A DNA stretch of 64,000 nt from Paenibacillus sp. 481 (GTDB lineage Bacteria > Bacillota > Bacilli > Paenibacillales > Paenibacillaceae): contig NZ_CP075175.1 in assembly GCF_021223605.1 (NCBI RefSeq), positions 5,163,501-5,227,500 on the forward strand, in the 5' to 3' direction. Shown in pieces: positions 43,903 to 52,932 of this stretch (position 1 is the stretch's first letter; every line of letters begins with the position of its first letter). A program made the position numbers and the translations under genes. The notes beneath the pieces are model-generated. The model was not told where the DNA came from and ran no database searches. It worked only from the letters and a program-made list of their open reading frames with translations.

Positions 43903-45166
43903 CGTGGTAATCCTCTTCCATTTCGTTAGTCGTAGCGAGTGAGACCATTCTCATCTCCCATTCATAGGGGTCATGTCCTTCATAATGACTATGGTACAGT
44001 AAATCTCCGAACGGATTCACATCCAATATATAAGGTCTATTGGAACCGCTGCTCAAACATACATCTATGCCTGCGACAGTAGAACGTGGAAATACCGACA
44101 TCGTTTGTTCAGCGCATTGTTGTACGGTAGCTTGAAGATTGTCAGTCATGCCAACCTCCCCCAAGCTCATTCGATCACTATCGAGATGCAGATTCGTTAT
44201 AGGTGTTCTACTTACCCTTGCAATACTGTGACAGGCTTTACCTGCTACGACAAGTTGCCGGATATCGAAGGTGCGATCCCGATAAGACGCTTTTGGAATC
44301 CATTGTTCTACATGAGCACCATGTCCCAATAACCAGTTGATGATTTGGCGAATGACTTGATGTTCTTTATAGTGGAAGAGCTTCTTTACGTTATAAAATA
44401 AAGGAGGTCTACGTTGATAGTTCTCCACACCTATTGTAGTCACAGCCGATTCTGCCCCTGTAACGGGGTTTACCTGATAAGCGATTACACCACATGCACC
44501 GGAACCAGTCGCTAGCTTAATAAATAAACGATATGTTCGCGCTGTTACCATAGCATCCCGAAGTGTATCGTAATTCGGTATGGCTTCGGGTGCAGCTAAT
44601 CTTCTAGGCACCGGCAATCCAACTGATGATAAGATCTCGTGAGTAACCCTTTTATCGAACATTACGGCTATGTCCTCAGGCGCATTCATCCATCGTGGCG
44701 AGTTCCACAGCTGTGTGGCCTCCCTATCCAGTCGAGATAACAGCTTACAGTAACCACGAAACCACTGGGAAGGATGATAGAGCTTTCCCTTGATTTCCTT
44801 CAATCCCTTGGCCGTCCTTGCCGAGATAGGCTGAACAACGCTCTTGTTATATCTAAGCCAACGCTCGTCTAGATGGCTGTTTGCCGCATCGGGGGCGCCA
44901 AGTGCAATGAGCTCACGTTCCACTTCAAAATGTTCCCCGGGCGCGTCAAGCCGCAGCAATGGAGGGTCATCCAACTTATCCAACTTATCCAACTTACCCA
45001 ACGATTGCCCCAAGCTTTGTACACACGAACTCAAGGATGCCTTTCCCTGCAACACATCCATATAATTCAGCACAAGAGCTGGGGGTAACCCGAGCCGAGC
45101 TCTTGCCGCTTGTAGCCCGGTTGTTCTTCTATTGCCGGAATTGCCAATAATAATCATCGATTTCAT
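43895..45166 (-). CDS. STM4014-family ATP-grasp-like protein
   Basis: The 423-residue protein has the ATP-grasp features FIKLATGSGACGVIAY (lysine region) and the metal-binding end AGIDVCLSS...YILDVNPFGDLLYH. Such enzymes join a carboxylate to an amine or thiol using ATP. A three-unit 9-base repeat near 44970-44996 encodes KLDKLDKLD. ATG 45166 lies 11 bp after the STM4015 stop with only a weak GGAATAA, suggesting coupling. Confidence 0.8.
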   Translation of the reverse strand: MKSMIIIGNSGNRRTTGLQAARARLGLPPALVLNYMDVLQGKASLSSCVQSLGQSLGKLDKLDKLDDPPLLRLDAPGEHFEVERELIALGAPDAANSHLDERWLRYNKSVVQPISARTAKGLKEIKGKLYHPSQWFRGYCKLLSRLDREATQLWNSPRWMNAPEDIAVMFDKRVTHEILSSVGLPVPRRLAAPEAIPNYDTLRDAMVTARTYRLFIKLATGSGACGVIAYQVNPVTGAESAVTTIGVENYQRRPPLFYNVKKLFHYKEHQVIRQIINWLLGHGAHVEQWIPKASYRDRTFDIRQLVVAGKACHSIARVSRTPITNLHLDSDRMSLGEVGMTDNLQATVQQCAEQTMSVFPRSTVAGIDVCLSSGSNRPYILDVNPFGDLLYHSHYEGHDPYEWEMRMVSLATTNEMEEDYHDV

Positions 45167-45176
45167 CGTTATTCCA

Positions 45177-46022
45177 TTATTCCGTCAATGAAGGATAGCG
45201 ATAATCTTCGTCATCATCAGACTCTTGTTGATCGCTAATATCTACATGGAGACCGGACTGCTTCCAACGATTCATCATTTCATCCGACATGTAATGATAA
45301 TTTAGATCAAGCAGCTTCAGTTTCATAATCTTTTCACTATTGATCAATGCTTCAGCCCCATCATCAGTCAATGTTCCCAAAGAGAGATCCAGCGTATGTA
45401 GTTGATCAACAATTGGTGCAATCGCTACTGCAATAGCGATTTCATCTTGAATTCCACTGTCTTTGAGCCCAAGATAGGAAAGCAGAGGGAACTTTCCAGG
45501 TTCAATCAACTGGAGCACATCTGCGAGACTTGCGTCAAATCCATAATCCTCGACCCCTAAATAAAGCTCCAGCTTCTTTAAATTTTTGAAACTGCCTTCA
45601 CTTATGCTCGTAATGACGTCTTTTCCAAGCCCACCGCAAATAATAGTAAGCTCCTCCAGTTTGTCGTGGTGAGCCGGAACTAGGCTGAGACCTGTGCTTC
45701 CTTTAATGGTGAGCGATCTAAGCTCGGGATAAGCAGATAAAATCGGCCCGATGTTAGATTGATTAATCCAAGAGACCTCGCATTCTTCATAGGACATATC
45801 GCCAATAAATAAGCTCCGCAGCTGCGGAAAGCGGTCTTTCAACTGAACAAGAGCTTCGACAATATCACTGGAATCATTTTCGTAGGCGCCGCCCCAGTCA
45901 CCGATTGTGAGACTTTCAAGTTGAAGACTCTCATCCTTGTCTGAAAGCTCCTTTATTAAATCTACGATTTTGACACCATTCTCGTATTGATCATAATCGA
46001 CAAATAATTTACATTCGGACAT
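45177..46022 (-). CDS. STM4015-family leucine-rich-repeat-like protein
   Basis: The 281-residue protein has irregular LRR-like repeats (LRSLFIGDMSYEECEVSWIN, LEELTIICGGLG, LKKLELYLGVEDYG, LHTLDLSLGTLTDDGAEAL). The IGD...EE..SWI, ELYLG..YG and DLS.GTL.D.G signatures are those of the STM4015 family. It may bind a protein or peptide substrate for the other cluster enzymes; that is inference. ATG follows TAGGAGGT, the best ribosome site of the operon, so it is the first gene. Acidic C-terminus (QESDDDEDYR). Confidence 0.85.
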   Translation of the reverse strand: MSECKLFVDYDQYENGVKIVDLIKELSDKDESLQLESLTIGDWGGAYENDSSDIVEALVQLKDRFPQLRSLFIGDMSYEECEVSWINQSNIGPILSAYPELRSLTIKGSTGLSLVPAHHDKLEELTIICGGLGKDVITSISEGSFKNLKKLELYLGVEDYGFDASLADVLQLIEPGKFPLLSYLGLKDSGIQDEIAIAVAIAPIVDQLHTLDLSLGTLTDDGAEALINSEKIMKLKLLDLNYHYMSDEMMNRWKQSGLHVDISDQQESDDDEDYRYPSLTE

Positions 46023-46533
46023 AACAATACCTCCTAAAAATGAATACTATCTTTATTATAATAGCCACACTTACAAGCATCAAATGTTTCCAATAGAATA
46101 AACCTCTCTTACATCATTACCTTGTGGATGGGGGCCAGACAGCCGTATCTTTTCTGTGAAAGTCAAAATTGCACGTAGCATTATGAGTGCGTCAAACCTG
46201 CTTTTAAAATGAACATAGCATTCCTAGTTTCTCTCATGTAAAAATAATGATTCATTCATGTTTAATGAAGATTACACAGCAAATAACCTACCTTCGAAAT
46301 TTAGGCAACGAAATTGGTAGGCTTTAAGAGGTCTCCTATTTTTAGCTTCGCTTCCACTTTATTTAATGTTCATGCAGAAGCAGGACTACTTTTTATCACT
46401 GCCCTACTTTTTTGTTTACGATATCATGCTATTTTGCTCTTCCTTTCGTTTCTTGGTTCGGCAATCTTAGGCGTTAAATCTTATAGGAGCTATCTAACAC
46501 AAATTGAATGAGTATGAAGACTTCCAATCCTAC
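46023..46533. other. Intergenic region, no clear gene
   Basis: The region holds the promoter side of the STM4015 operon and the end of the glycosyltransferase gene. A 65-codon plus-strand frame (46314-46511) has a hydrophobic product but no ribosome site. CCTACC and GGTAGG near 46290-46325 may form a weak hairpin. Confidence 0.4.
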
Positions 46534-48855
46534 TCATGGATTATTTGATGATAAATCATCTGAATGGTTACCATGTGCATTCTTCCAAATGTTCCATATT
46601 GCTTGCTCAAATACATCCACGCTTCGCTTCCAAGTCCATTGGTTAGAGTCTGACTCCCCTTGAGCAGCCAATCTGTTGCGTAAAGGGCAATCATTAATCA
46701 AACGAATGATATTGTTTGCAAGCTGATATTGGTATCGGCAGGAGAGCAGACAATTATGATCATGCTTGGCATAATCGATATTTCCGCCGGAATAGGTGGT
46801 GACTAGGGCAGCTCCACAGCGCATTGCTTCTAATCCAGGCAACGAACCCGAATCGTACAATGTAGAACTGATGTAAATATCTGTTTTGTTATATAGATAG
46901 CGAAGCTGTTCATCGTTTACAGGCTGGCAGATTTGGAATTCGTTCGATTGCTGTAGTCGTTGCAGCGTTGGGGAAGCGATGAATTCGTCGGGAGGACAGA
47001 TAAGACTAATCTCAGTCGCAGGAATTAATTTTTTCACATACGCAAGGCTTTCTAATAAATAATTCTGGTCACGATGCCAAGAAGCCTCTCCTTCAGGATT
47101 GCGGATGATCGTTGATATGTGTACCGCTGGTGATGTGTTATCCCGCAGATGTAGGTTTTTCATATACGGATCAACACCGATAGGTACAAGATGACCTTCG
47201 ATTCCATGATTAAGTGAAATTTGTTGCTTTTGCCAGTTTGAGAGTACGATTACATACGGTGTAGCATGGTACGTCGGAAAAGTCAGATGGCTATTTTGCA
47301 AAAAAGTCGGTTCGTAGCACAAACTAAATCTAATGTGGATGCACTGGTCTCTAGCACTGGCTTGCACACACATCGGTACTGTCGAGTAGAAATTGGAAAA
47401 TAGAATATCACCTCGTGGAAGATCATCGGCATCTAGTATGTCGTTATGCCGTCCTCGTACGATCCGAGCCCGAACGTCATAATTAACAACTGCTTTAGCG
47501 GGCATAATAATCGTAACATCGTATCCACGATCAACCAAACCGTTTGTCACTTCGACGAGCATCCTCTGCGCTCCACCCAAATTAAGTGTCAAAATAGGAA
47601 AAACCAGTTTCATCGCTGCTTTTTTCCCCATGTTATGTGCCATTTTGAACTGGGCACGCGCATAGGTTTGAGTGAGACTATCAATCATCGAATCAAGTGA
47701 CCAATGGCTCTGTCCGTGCTGCTGAGCTGCCCTACCCATTTCGTTTCGCAGAAGATCATTTTCCAGTAAGGTGTTCAAATGAGTGCAGAACTGTAATGGA
47801 TCATGTTGAGGATAAACCAAGCCTGTTTTACCGTGTTCCACCATTTCTGGAACGCCAGTCGCATCACTTACCACCGACGGTTTTCCTGCCAATTGTGCCT
47901 CAATTAAAGAAAGTGGTTGATTATCTATAAAACTAGGCTGTACAAATATATCAGACTGATCCAGCAGGTATGGTATATCATCGCGCACGCCCAGAAAGTG
48001 TACGGTCTCCTCCAGACCGAGTTCCTTGCATTGGCGCCGCATAGATTCCTCAGCTTCTCCTACTCCTGCAATCCAGCAAACAAAATCATCACGCATGTTT
48101 CTCAGCATACCCAGTGCTGTAATCAAAAATGAAACGCCTTTAATATGAATAAGCCGTCCAGTAAAGAGAATCACTTTTTTACCAGAAGGCTTGTGGATCG
48201 GATTAGTGGTTTCCGTCATTTTTTGCCTGAACGCTTGAGTATCGTAGCCATACTGATATACCTCCACTTGCTCACTGGGAACACCATACTCGCTGTTAAG
48301 CAGACCTTTTAACCAGTTTGAAGAGGATATGGTAACCTCCCCACTAGTTGCTCCTAACCTTTCATGCAAAGATATAAACTTCCAAAATGGAGAATGAGCA
48401 AGATCAACATTGAGATCAAGGAGATGCTGTTTGATCTCATGTGCAACGGAGCCATGCAGACTGACAACCAAAGGCGTATGCTTCGGTTTAACTCGTTGAA
48501 ACGCACGTGCTGAATAGATGTCCTGCGCGTGGATCAAATCATAATTGTTCAGTCCAAAATAGCTTGCAGCCAGTTCCATGCAAATGATGTTTACTTCGGT
48601 ATTCAGCATCACATCTTCCATATACAGGGCAGGATATTGCTCCTGAGTGAGTTTGGAACGTATCACCTGCAGTACCTGCTTTTTTTCAAAAGTACGGTTG
48701 GAAAAAGGCATATGGAATGTACGGCCATCCTCACTGTTTCCGAAAATATCTACCTGATGCCCGCGCTCTTCCAGCCTTTTTTTCATCTTTAACATGAGCG
48801 GCCAAACTCCACCGAAGTGTGGAACATGCCAATAGGTGGCCAACAAGATCTTCAA
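46534..48855 (-). CDS. Two-domain GT4-type glycosyltransferase
   Basis: The 773-residue protein contains two GT-B glycosyltransferases in tandem. The first (1-385) has MKILLATYWHVPHFGGVWPL, KVILFTGRLIHIKG and the EAQLAGKPSVVSDATGVPEM donor-site motif. The second (about 400-760) opens MKLVFPILTLNLGGAQRMLV and ends with GLEAMRCGAALVTTYSGG. Such proteins transfer sugars to envelope glycans, glycolipids or proteins; the neighbour is a surface repeat protein that could be a target, which is an inference. The start is TTG 48855, 5 nt after AGGGG. Confidence 0.85.
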   Translation of the reverse strand: MKILLATYWHVPHFGGVWPLMLKMKKRLEERGHQVDIFGNSEDGRTFHMPFSNRTFEKKQVLQVIRSKLTQEQYPALYMEDVMLNTEVNIICMELAASYFGLNNYDLIHAQDIYSARAFQRVKPKHTPLVVSLHGSVAHEIKQHLLDLNVDLAHSPFWKFISLHERLGATSGEVTISSSNWLKGLLNSEYGVPSEQVEVYQYGYDTQAFRQKMTETTNPIHKPSGKKVILFTGRLIHIKGVSFLITALGMLRNMRDDFVCWIAGVGEAEESMRRQCKELGLEETVHFLGVRDDIPYLLDQSDIFVQPSFIDNQPLSLIEAQLAGKPSVVSDATGVPEMVEHGKTGLVYPQHDPLQFCTHLNTLLENDLLRNEMGRAAQQHGQSHWSLDSMIDSLTQTYARAQFKMAHNMGKKAAMKLVFPILTLNLGGAQRMLVEVTNGLVDRGYDVTIIMPAKAVVNYDVRARIVRGRHNDILDADDLPRGDILFSNFYSTVPMCVQASARDQCIHIRFSLCYEPTFLQNSHLTFPTYHATPYVIVLSNWQKQQISLNHGIEGHLVPIGVDPYMKNLHLRDNTSPAVHISTIIRNPEGEASWHRDQNYLLESLAYVKKLIPATEISLICPPDEFIASPTLQRLQQSNEFQICQPVNDEQLRYLYNKTDIYISSTLYDSGSLPGLEAMRCGAALVTTYSGGNIDYAKHDHNCLLSCRYQYQLANNIIRLINDCPLRNRLAAQGESDSNQWTWKRSVDVFEQAIWNIWKNAHGNHSDDLSSNNP

Positions 48856-49355
48856 TGCATCCCCTCATCTCTTCACCGTCATTTCTGGTTATCCCATAAC
48901 ATATGAAGGAGTTTGAAAATGAGATAGGAGAATTTATGTCCCATCACATTGCTAATGTCATTGGTAAAAATGATTTTTGCATGGGTAAGGTTTATCGTCA
49001 TTACTTTGTAGATTCATTCTGAATTAGAACGGCTGCCGATCCATTTTAGTTGTGTGGGACTTCAAGTAGTACAATTTATTAGCTACACATGTTGGACGCC
49101 ACGACGTATTGACCGGGAAATTCGCACAATTTGGAGACATGAAGCAGTCTAGATTGACCTTCAATCTCTAGGCTGCTATCTGTTTCTTCCGCGAACTGGC
49201 TCGCGTAGGATAAAGTGACACGAACGATATGGAACCGCTCGCGACGCTCCAGCAATCGGCTCATCCCTGTCTTCAGATTTACGCCACAGTAGCAACTAAA
49301 CGTAGTGGTTCAACTCAAAACTTCCGTGGTAAAGAATGGAGAGGAGACAAATCAG
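48856..49355. other. Intergenic region with a doubtful ORF
   Basis: A 61-codon minus-strand frame (49079-49264; MSRLLERRERFHIVRVTLSY at its start) has no ribosome site and no family; it may be a small gene or a relic. The leader of the basic protein starts the 351-bp tandem repeat at 49293. Confidence 0.35.
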
Positions 49356-49994
49356 ATGCCTATATCAAGACGTAGCTGCAACAAAAGTGATCAAAACGGA
49401 AGTAAATCATTATGCCGAAAGCGAAGAAAGACTGACACAGCCACCAAGGAAAAAAGCGGAAGGTCAGTTAGTGCCTGCACACCGAAAAAAAGAAGGCGGT
49501 CGGTCAGCGCACGAAAGTTAAAAAAAAGAAGGCCTGGCAGACTTGTAGAGAAAGAACGAAAAAAACGATCCCGTAGGTCTAAGAGAAAGCGGCTCACAAC
49601 TCGGCACAACCATTTGATTTGTAACATCTATAATAATAACTTGCAACTAAACGTAGTGGTTCAGCTCAAAACTTCCGTGATAGGGAATGAAGAGGAGACA
49701 AATCAGAGGCTTATATCAAGACCTAGCTGCAACAAAAGTGATCAAAACGGAAGTAAATCATTATGCCGAAAGCGAAGAAAGACTGACACAGCTACCAAGG
49801 AGAAAAGTGAAAGGTCGGATAGTGCCTGCACATCGAAAAAAAGAAGGCGGTCGGCCAGCGCACGAAAGTTAAAAAAAAGAATGCCTCGCAACCGTATAGA
49901 GAAAGAACGAAAAAAACGATCCAATAGGTCTAAGAGAAATCGACTCACAACTCAGCACAACCATTTGATTTGTAACAGCAATTATAATCACTTA
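49293..49994 (+). repeat. 351-bp tandem duplication
   Basis: The sequence beginning CAACTAAACGTAGTGGTTCA (49293) is repeated from 49644, with about 90 percent identity by eye across 351 bp. The period is 117 codons, so the second copy stays in frame with the gene at 49356. The first copy includes the gene's own ribosome site and start. Confidence 0.85.
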
Positions 49995-50141
49995 TTTGCT
50001 GACCAGACCGATACCCCTTCCGTGATGGTCGACAAAGATATTTGGGATACCATCGCGGGTAACCTGCCATCTGATTACCAAATCCCGGACAAACAATTTC
50101 TGCATCTGCTGCAAGGAGCTCTTCTTCATAATGTATGTTAA
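49356..50141 (+). CDS. Lys/Arg/Ser-rich basic protein with tandem repeat, coat-like
   Basis: The 261-residue protein is extremely basic, with runs such as KERKKRSRRSKRKR and KKRRRSVSARKLKKR and many SxxKR segments. Two 117-residue copies (tandem DNA duplication) are followed by an ordinary 50-residue tail (FADQTDTPSVMVDKDIWDTI). ATG 49356 follows GAGGAG by 9 nt. The composition resembles CotG/ExsB-type spore coat proteins, which are phosphorylated by CotH kinases. That assignment is by composition only. It lies next to a large surface repeat protein, so a spore-surface role fits. Confidence 0.55.
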   Translation: MPISRRSCNKSDQNGSKSLCRKRRKTDTATKEKSGRSVSACTPKKRRRSVSARKLKKRRPGRLVEKERKKRSRRSKRKRLTTRHNHLICNIYNNNLQLNVVVQLKTSVIGNEEETNQRLISRPSCNKSDQNGSKSLCRKRRKTDTATKEKSERSDSACTSKKRRRSASARKLKKRMPRNRIEKERKKRSNRSKRNRLTTQHNHLICNSNYNHLFADQTDTPSVMVDKDIWDTIAGNLPSDYQIPDKQFLHLLQGALLHNVC

Positions 50142-50156
50142 CCATCACCCACTCTT

Positions 50157-50287
50157 AGTAGGCAATGAAACAGCCATGGAGCAATATGCGAATTGTTGAC
50201 TCATCGATTCTCTTTATCTCGCGCTATCCTTCAGTCGCAGACGTAGCTATGCCTTGATGGGGTTTTGATTACAGGGTCCTGCTAGAT
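50157..50287 (-). pseudogene. Collapsed copy of the peptidase G2 surface protein
   Basis: On the minus strand a sequence encoding AGPCNQNPI (as at the N-terminus of the 50452-52932 protein) is followed within a few codons, with stops, by IAT..EG.REIKRIDESTIRILLHGCF, matching that protein's last 30 residues. The whole repeat region is missing. It looks like the residue of a deleted paralogue. Confidence 0.7.
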
Positions 50288-50451
50288 CAAAAGCCTCCTT
50301 ATTGTATAGATCAACATATTTTGAAAAGCCTAATTGGATAGTTTCAGGTATTATCATTTGAGTAGATTGCAAGAAACAGAAAAAGGGCATGCCAATTGGT
50401 ATACCCAATAAATAGCACCCACATTTTTATCTGCTCATACTATTCCGATAA

Positions 50452-52932
50452 CTAGAAACCAAAGGTAAAACAACCATTAAGCAAAATACGTATCGTTGAC
50501 TCATCAATTCGCTTCAAGACTCGGTACCCATTTCTAGCTGTAGTAGCTATTCCTTGATCATTAGGCCTACAATACCCGTTTACAACACAGCTTCCGTCGT
50601 CATTAACAATCAATTTGCCTAGCATTCCGACGACGACCCATTCCGGACGCTCTCTGCGCGGTACGTAGGTTAGATCAGGGTTGTATTTTGGGTTCAATAT
50701 TCGTTCCCCGTTCTCATCTTTGGCGAACCTTCCATATTTGTCTGTGACAAACAGGGCATGCCAGCGTAGGTCTGAGGAGTCTGCGATTATGGCAGGAGTC
50801 GCACTGGTGACCCCCAGAATATACGTGTCACTAATAGTAGCACGTCTGATTTTTTCCCCTTCCAACGCTACAAAATATGCCGGTTCTATTGGGTTGCCGT
50901 CCAGGGTTTCAAACATTTCGGCATAATCTGCTGCTGCAGGACTCATTACGACTCCATCCAAAAATAAATTTCCGCCAGGACCGTCCAAGATGACCGAATT
51001 TAAAGTTGGACCAACAGCTAATCCATTTGCGACATGAAATGAGTTAGCGAAACGTGCAGTGCCGTTTTGGCCCATAATGTATGCTCCGGTTAATCCACCG
51101 GTGTTTGTATTTAGTCCACCTGCAAAAGAGTTTAATGCATCGGCAGCTGTACTACTGCCGGTTGTGAAGGAATTCATTCCGCTCGCCCTTGTAATAGACC
51201 CTTGTGCATGGCTGTTATCACCGCTGGCTACGCATCCATTCCCTTCTGAATGAGAATTTGCACCACTTGCGACACTATTTAGACCTTCCGCATGTGAAGC
51301 AGTCCCATTGGCAAATGTGTGATCGCCTTCCGAATGCGAGTTAGCACCATTAGCCTGAGTACCGAATCCCTCTGCATGAGAATTTATGCCATTTGAGGTC
51401 GAACTCTGGCCTTCGGCATGAGAACTCGTTCCATTTGCGACTGTATTGGAGCCTTCAGTATGGGAGTTTTCTCCATTGGCAACTGTTATGTTTCCTTCCG
51501 CATGAGAATTTAAAGCGTTAGCCTCAGAGCCAAAGCCTTCCGCATGAGAATTTTGGCCGATAGCAAGCGTACTGTTTCCCTCAGCGTGTGAATTAACCCC
51601 ATGCGCGCCACTTGAGCTGCCTTCGGCATGAGCGTTATTTCCAAGAGCGGTGCATGAAGTTCCCTCTGTATGAGAATTATCACCAAAGGCGCTTGTCATG
51701 TTTCCTTCCGCATGTGAGCTGTTCCCAAGAGCTTGGCTAAAGTCACCTTCAGCGTGGGCGTTTATACCATTAGCCATTGTAGCGAAGCCTTCCGCATGAG
51801 AATTAAGCCCATTTGCTTGAGATAAGTTGCCTTCGCTGTGAGAGTTATTTCCTGCAGCTGTTGTATCGGATCCCTCAGCATGGCTGCTAGTGCCACTTGC
51901 GTTTCCTCCAAATCCTTCTGCATGGGAAAATTGCCCGCTTGCATTGGAAAATCCACCTTCCGCATGCGAACCAAGATTGCTTGCTAACGTCTGCAAACCT
52001 TCAGCATGAGAATCATCCCCGGTCGCCATCGATAGTGCACCTTCAGCATGTGAGGAATTCCCGCTAGCTGTTGTCGAGAATCCTTCAGCATGTGCAGTAA
52101 GACCGGATGCTGTCGTACTGTTACCTTCCGCATGAGAAGCAAAGGCGCTGGCTGTTGTACCGCTTCCCTCAGCATGGGAGACCTCACCTGAGGCTGTCGT
52201 TTGGGAGCCTTCCGCATGCGAGATGTTTCCGCTTGCTATTGTCGCGAATCCTTCAGAATGTGAGACATCCCCAGAAGCAGTTGTACCACTGCCTTCAGCA
52301 TGGGCAGCAATTCCGATGGCTGTTGTGTTGATACCTTCTGTATGGGAAACATCACCGGATGCTATCGTCGAACTGCCTTCGCAATGTGCCGCCACTCCAC
52401 TTGCTGATGTGGAGAAGCCCTCGGCATGCGCTGCGTCGCCACCTGCGGTCGTATTACTCCCTTCCGCGTGTGCAGCAAGGCCGGATGATAGCGTAGTTAA
52501 TCCTTCCGCGTGAGAGGCGAGCGAGAGTGCCGTCGTCGTTAATCCTTCAGCGTGGGAGTCATCGCCGGACGCATTCGTTTGCGAGCCTTCTGCGTGAGCT
52601 GCACTTCCGCTGGCTGTGGTCTCAAATCCTTCCGCATGGGAATCATCTCCCGATGCTGTGGTTGAGACTCCTTCTGCATGGGCAGCTAGTCCCATTGCTG
52701 TCGTGCTGATACCTTCCGCATGGGAGGCGTCCCCTAGCGTCGTCGTCATACTGCCTTCACTGTGCGATGCGACACCTACAGAGATTGTCGTAAAGCCTTC
52801 TGCATGAGAAGCGTTGCCAGTGGCTGTTGTACCACTCCCTTCCGCATGAGAAGCTATTCCTGAAGCTGTCGTATTGACTCCTTCGGATGTAGAGCAAGAG
52901 CCGATAGGGTTCTGATTACAAGGGCCCGCCAT
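50452..52932 (-). CDS. SHAEG beta-roll repeat protein with C-terminal peptidase G2 domain
   Basis: The 826-residue protein is made of about 45 tandem 14-residue units of the form SHAEG-x-x-TTASG-x-x-x (residues 20 to about 620). These are YadA-head-like repeats that form a left-handed beta-roll trimer. After a TGAYIMGQNGTARFANSF linker comes a peptidase G2 (intramolecular chaperone) domain (about 660-826): SPAAADYAEMFETLDGNPIE, then WVVVGMLGKLIV and a final ESTIRILLNGC. Such domains guide trimer folding and cleave themselves off. No signal peptide is seen, as in phage-tail or spore-surface versions. ATG 52932 follows AAAGGAG by 9 nt. Confidence 0.85.
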   Translation of the reverse strand: MAGPCNQNPIGSCSTSEGVNTTASGIASHAEGSGTTATGNASHAEGFTTISVGVASHSEGSMTTTLGDASHAEGISTTAMGLAAHAEGVSTTASGDDSHAEGFETTASGSAAHAEGSQTNASGDDSHAEGLTTTALSLASHAEGLTTLSSGLAAHAEGSNTTAGGDAAHAEGFSTSASGVAAHCEGSSTIASGDVSHTEGINTTAIGIAAHAEGSGTTASGDVSHSEGFATIASGNISHAEGSQTTASGEVSHAEGSGTTASAFASHAEGNSTTASGLTAHAEGFSTTASGNSSHAEGALSMATGDDSHAEGLQTLASNLGSHAEGGFSNASGQFSHAEGFGGNASGTSSHAEGSDTTAAGNNSHSEGNLSQANGLNSHAEGFATMANGINAHAEGDFSQALGNSSHAEGNMTSAFGDNSHTEGTSCTALGNNAHAEGSSSGAHGVNSHAEGNSTLAIGQNSHAEGFGSEANALNSHAEGNITVANGENSHTEGSNTVANGTSSHAEGQSSTSNGINSHAEGFGTQANGANSHSEGDHTFANGTASHAEGLNSVASGANSHSEGNGCVASGDNSHAQGSITRASGMNSFTTGSSTAADALNSFAGGLNTNTGGLTGAYIMGQNGTARFANSFHVANGLAVGPTLNSVILDGPGGNLFLDGVVMSPAAADYAEMFETLDGNPIEPAYFVALEGEKIRRATISDTYILGVTSATPAIIADSSDLRWHALFVTDKYGRFAKDENGERILNPKYNPDLTYVPRRERPEWVVVGMLGKLIVNDDGSCVVNGYCRPNDQGIATTARNGYRVLKRIDESTIRILLNGCFTFGF

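Noticed and set aside
44965-45005. Phase variation by the KLD repeat
   Set aside because: The repeat unit is 9 bases, so copy-number changes keep the frame.
46314-46511. 65-codon hydrophobic plus-strand ORF
   Set aside because: No ribosome site, no recognisable family and unusual composition; most likely a chance frame.
50452-52932. Regular 42-base periodicity that could look like a CRISPR array or satellite
   Set aside because: The period is 14 codons of one long open frame (SHAEG units), the units vary like protein repeats, there are no unique spacers and no cas genes.
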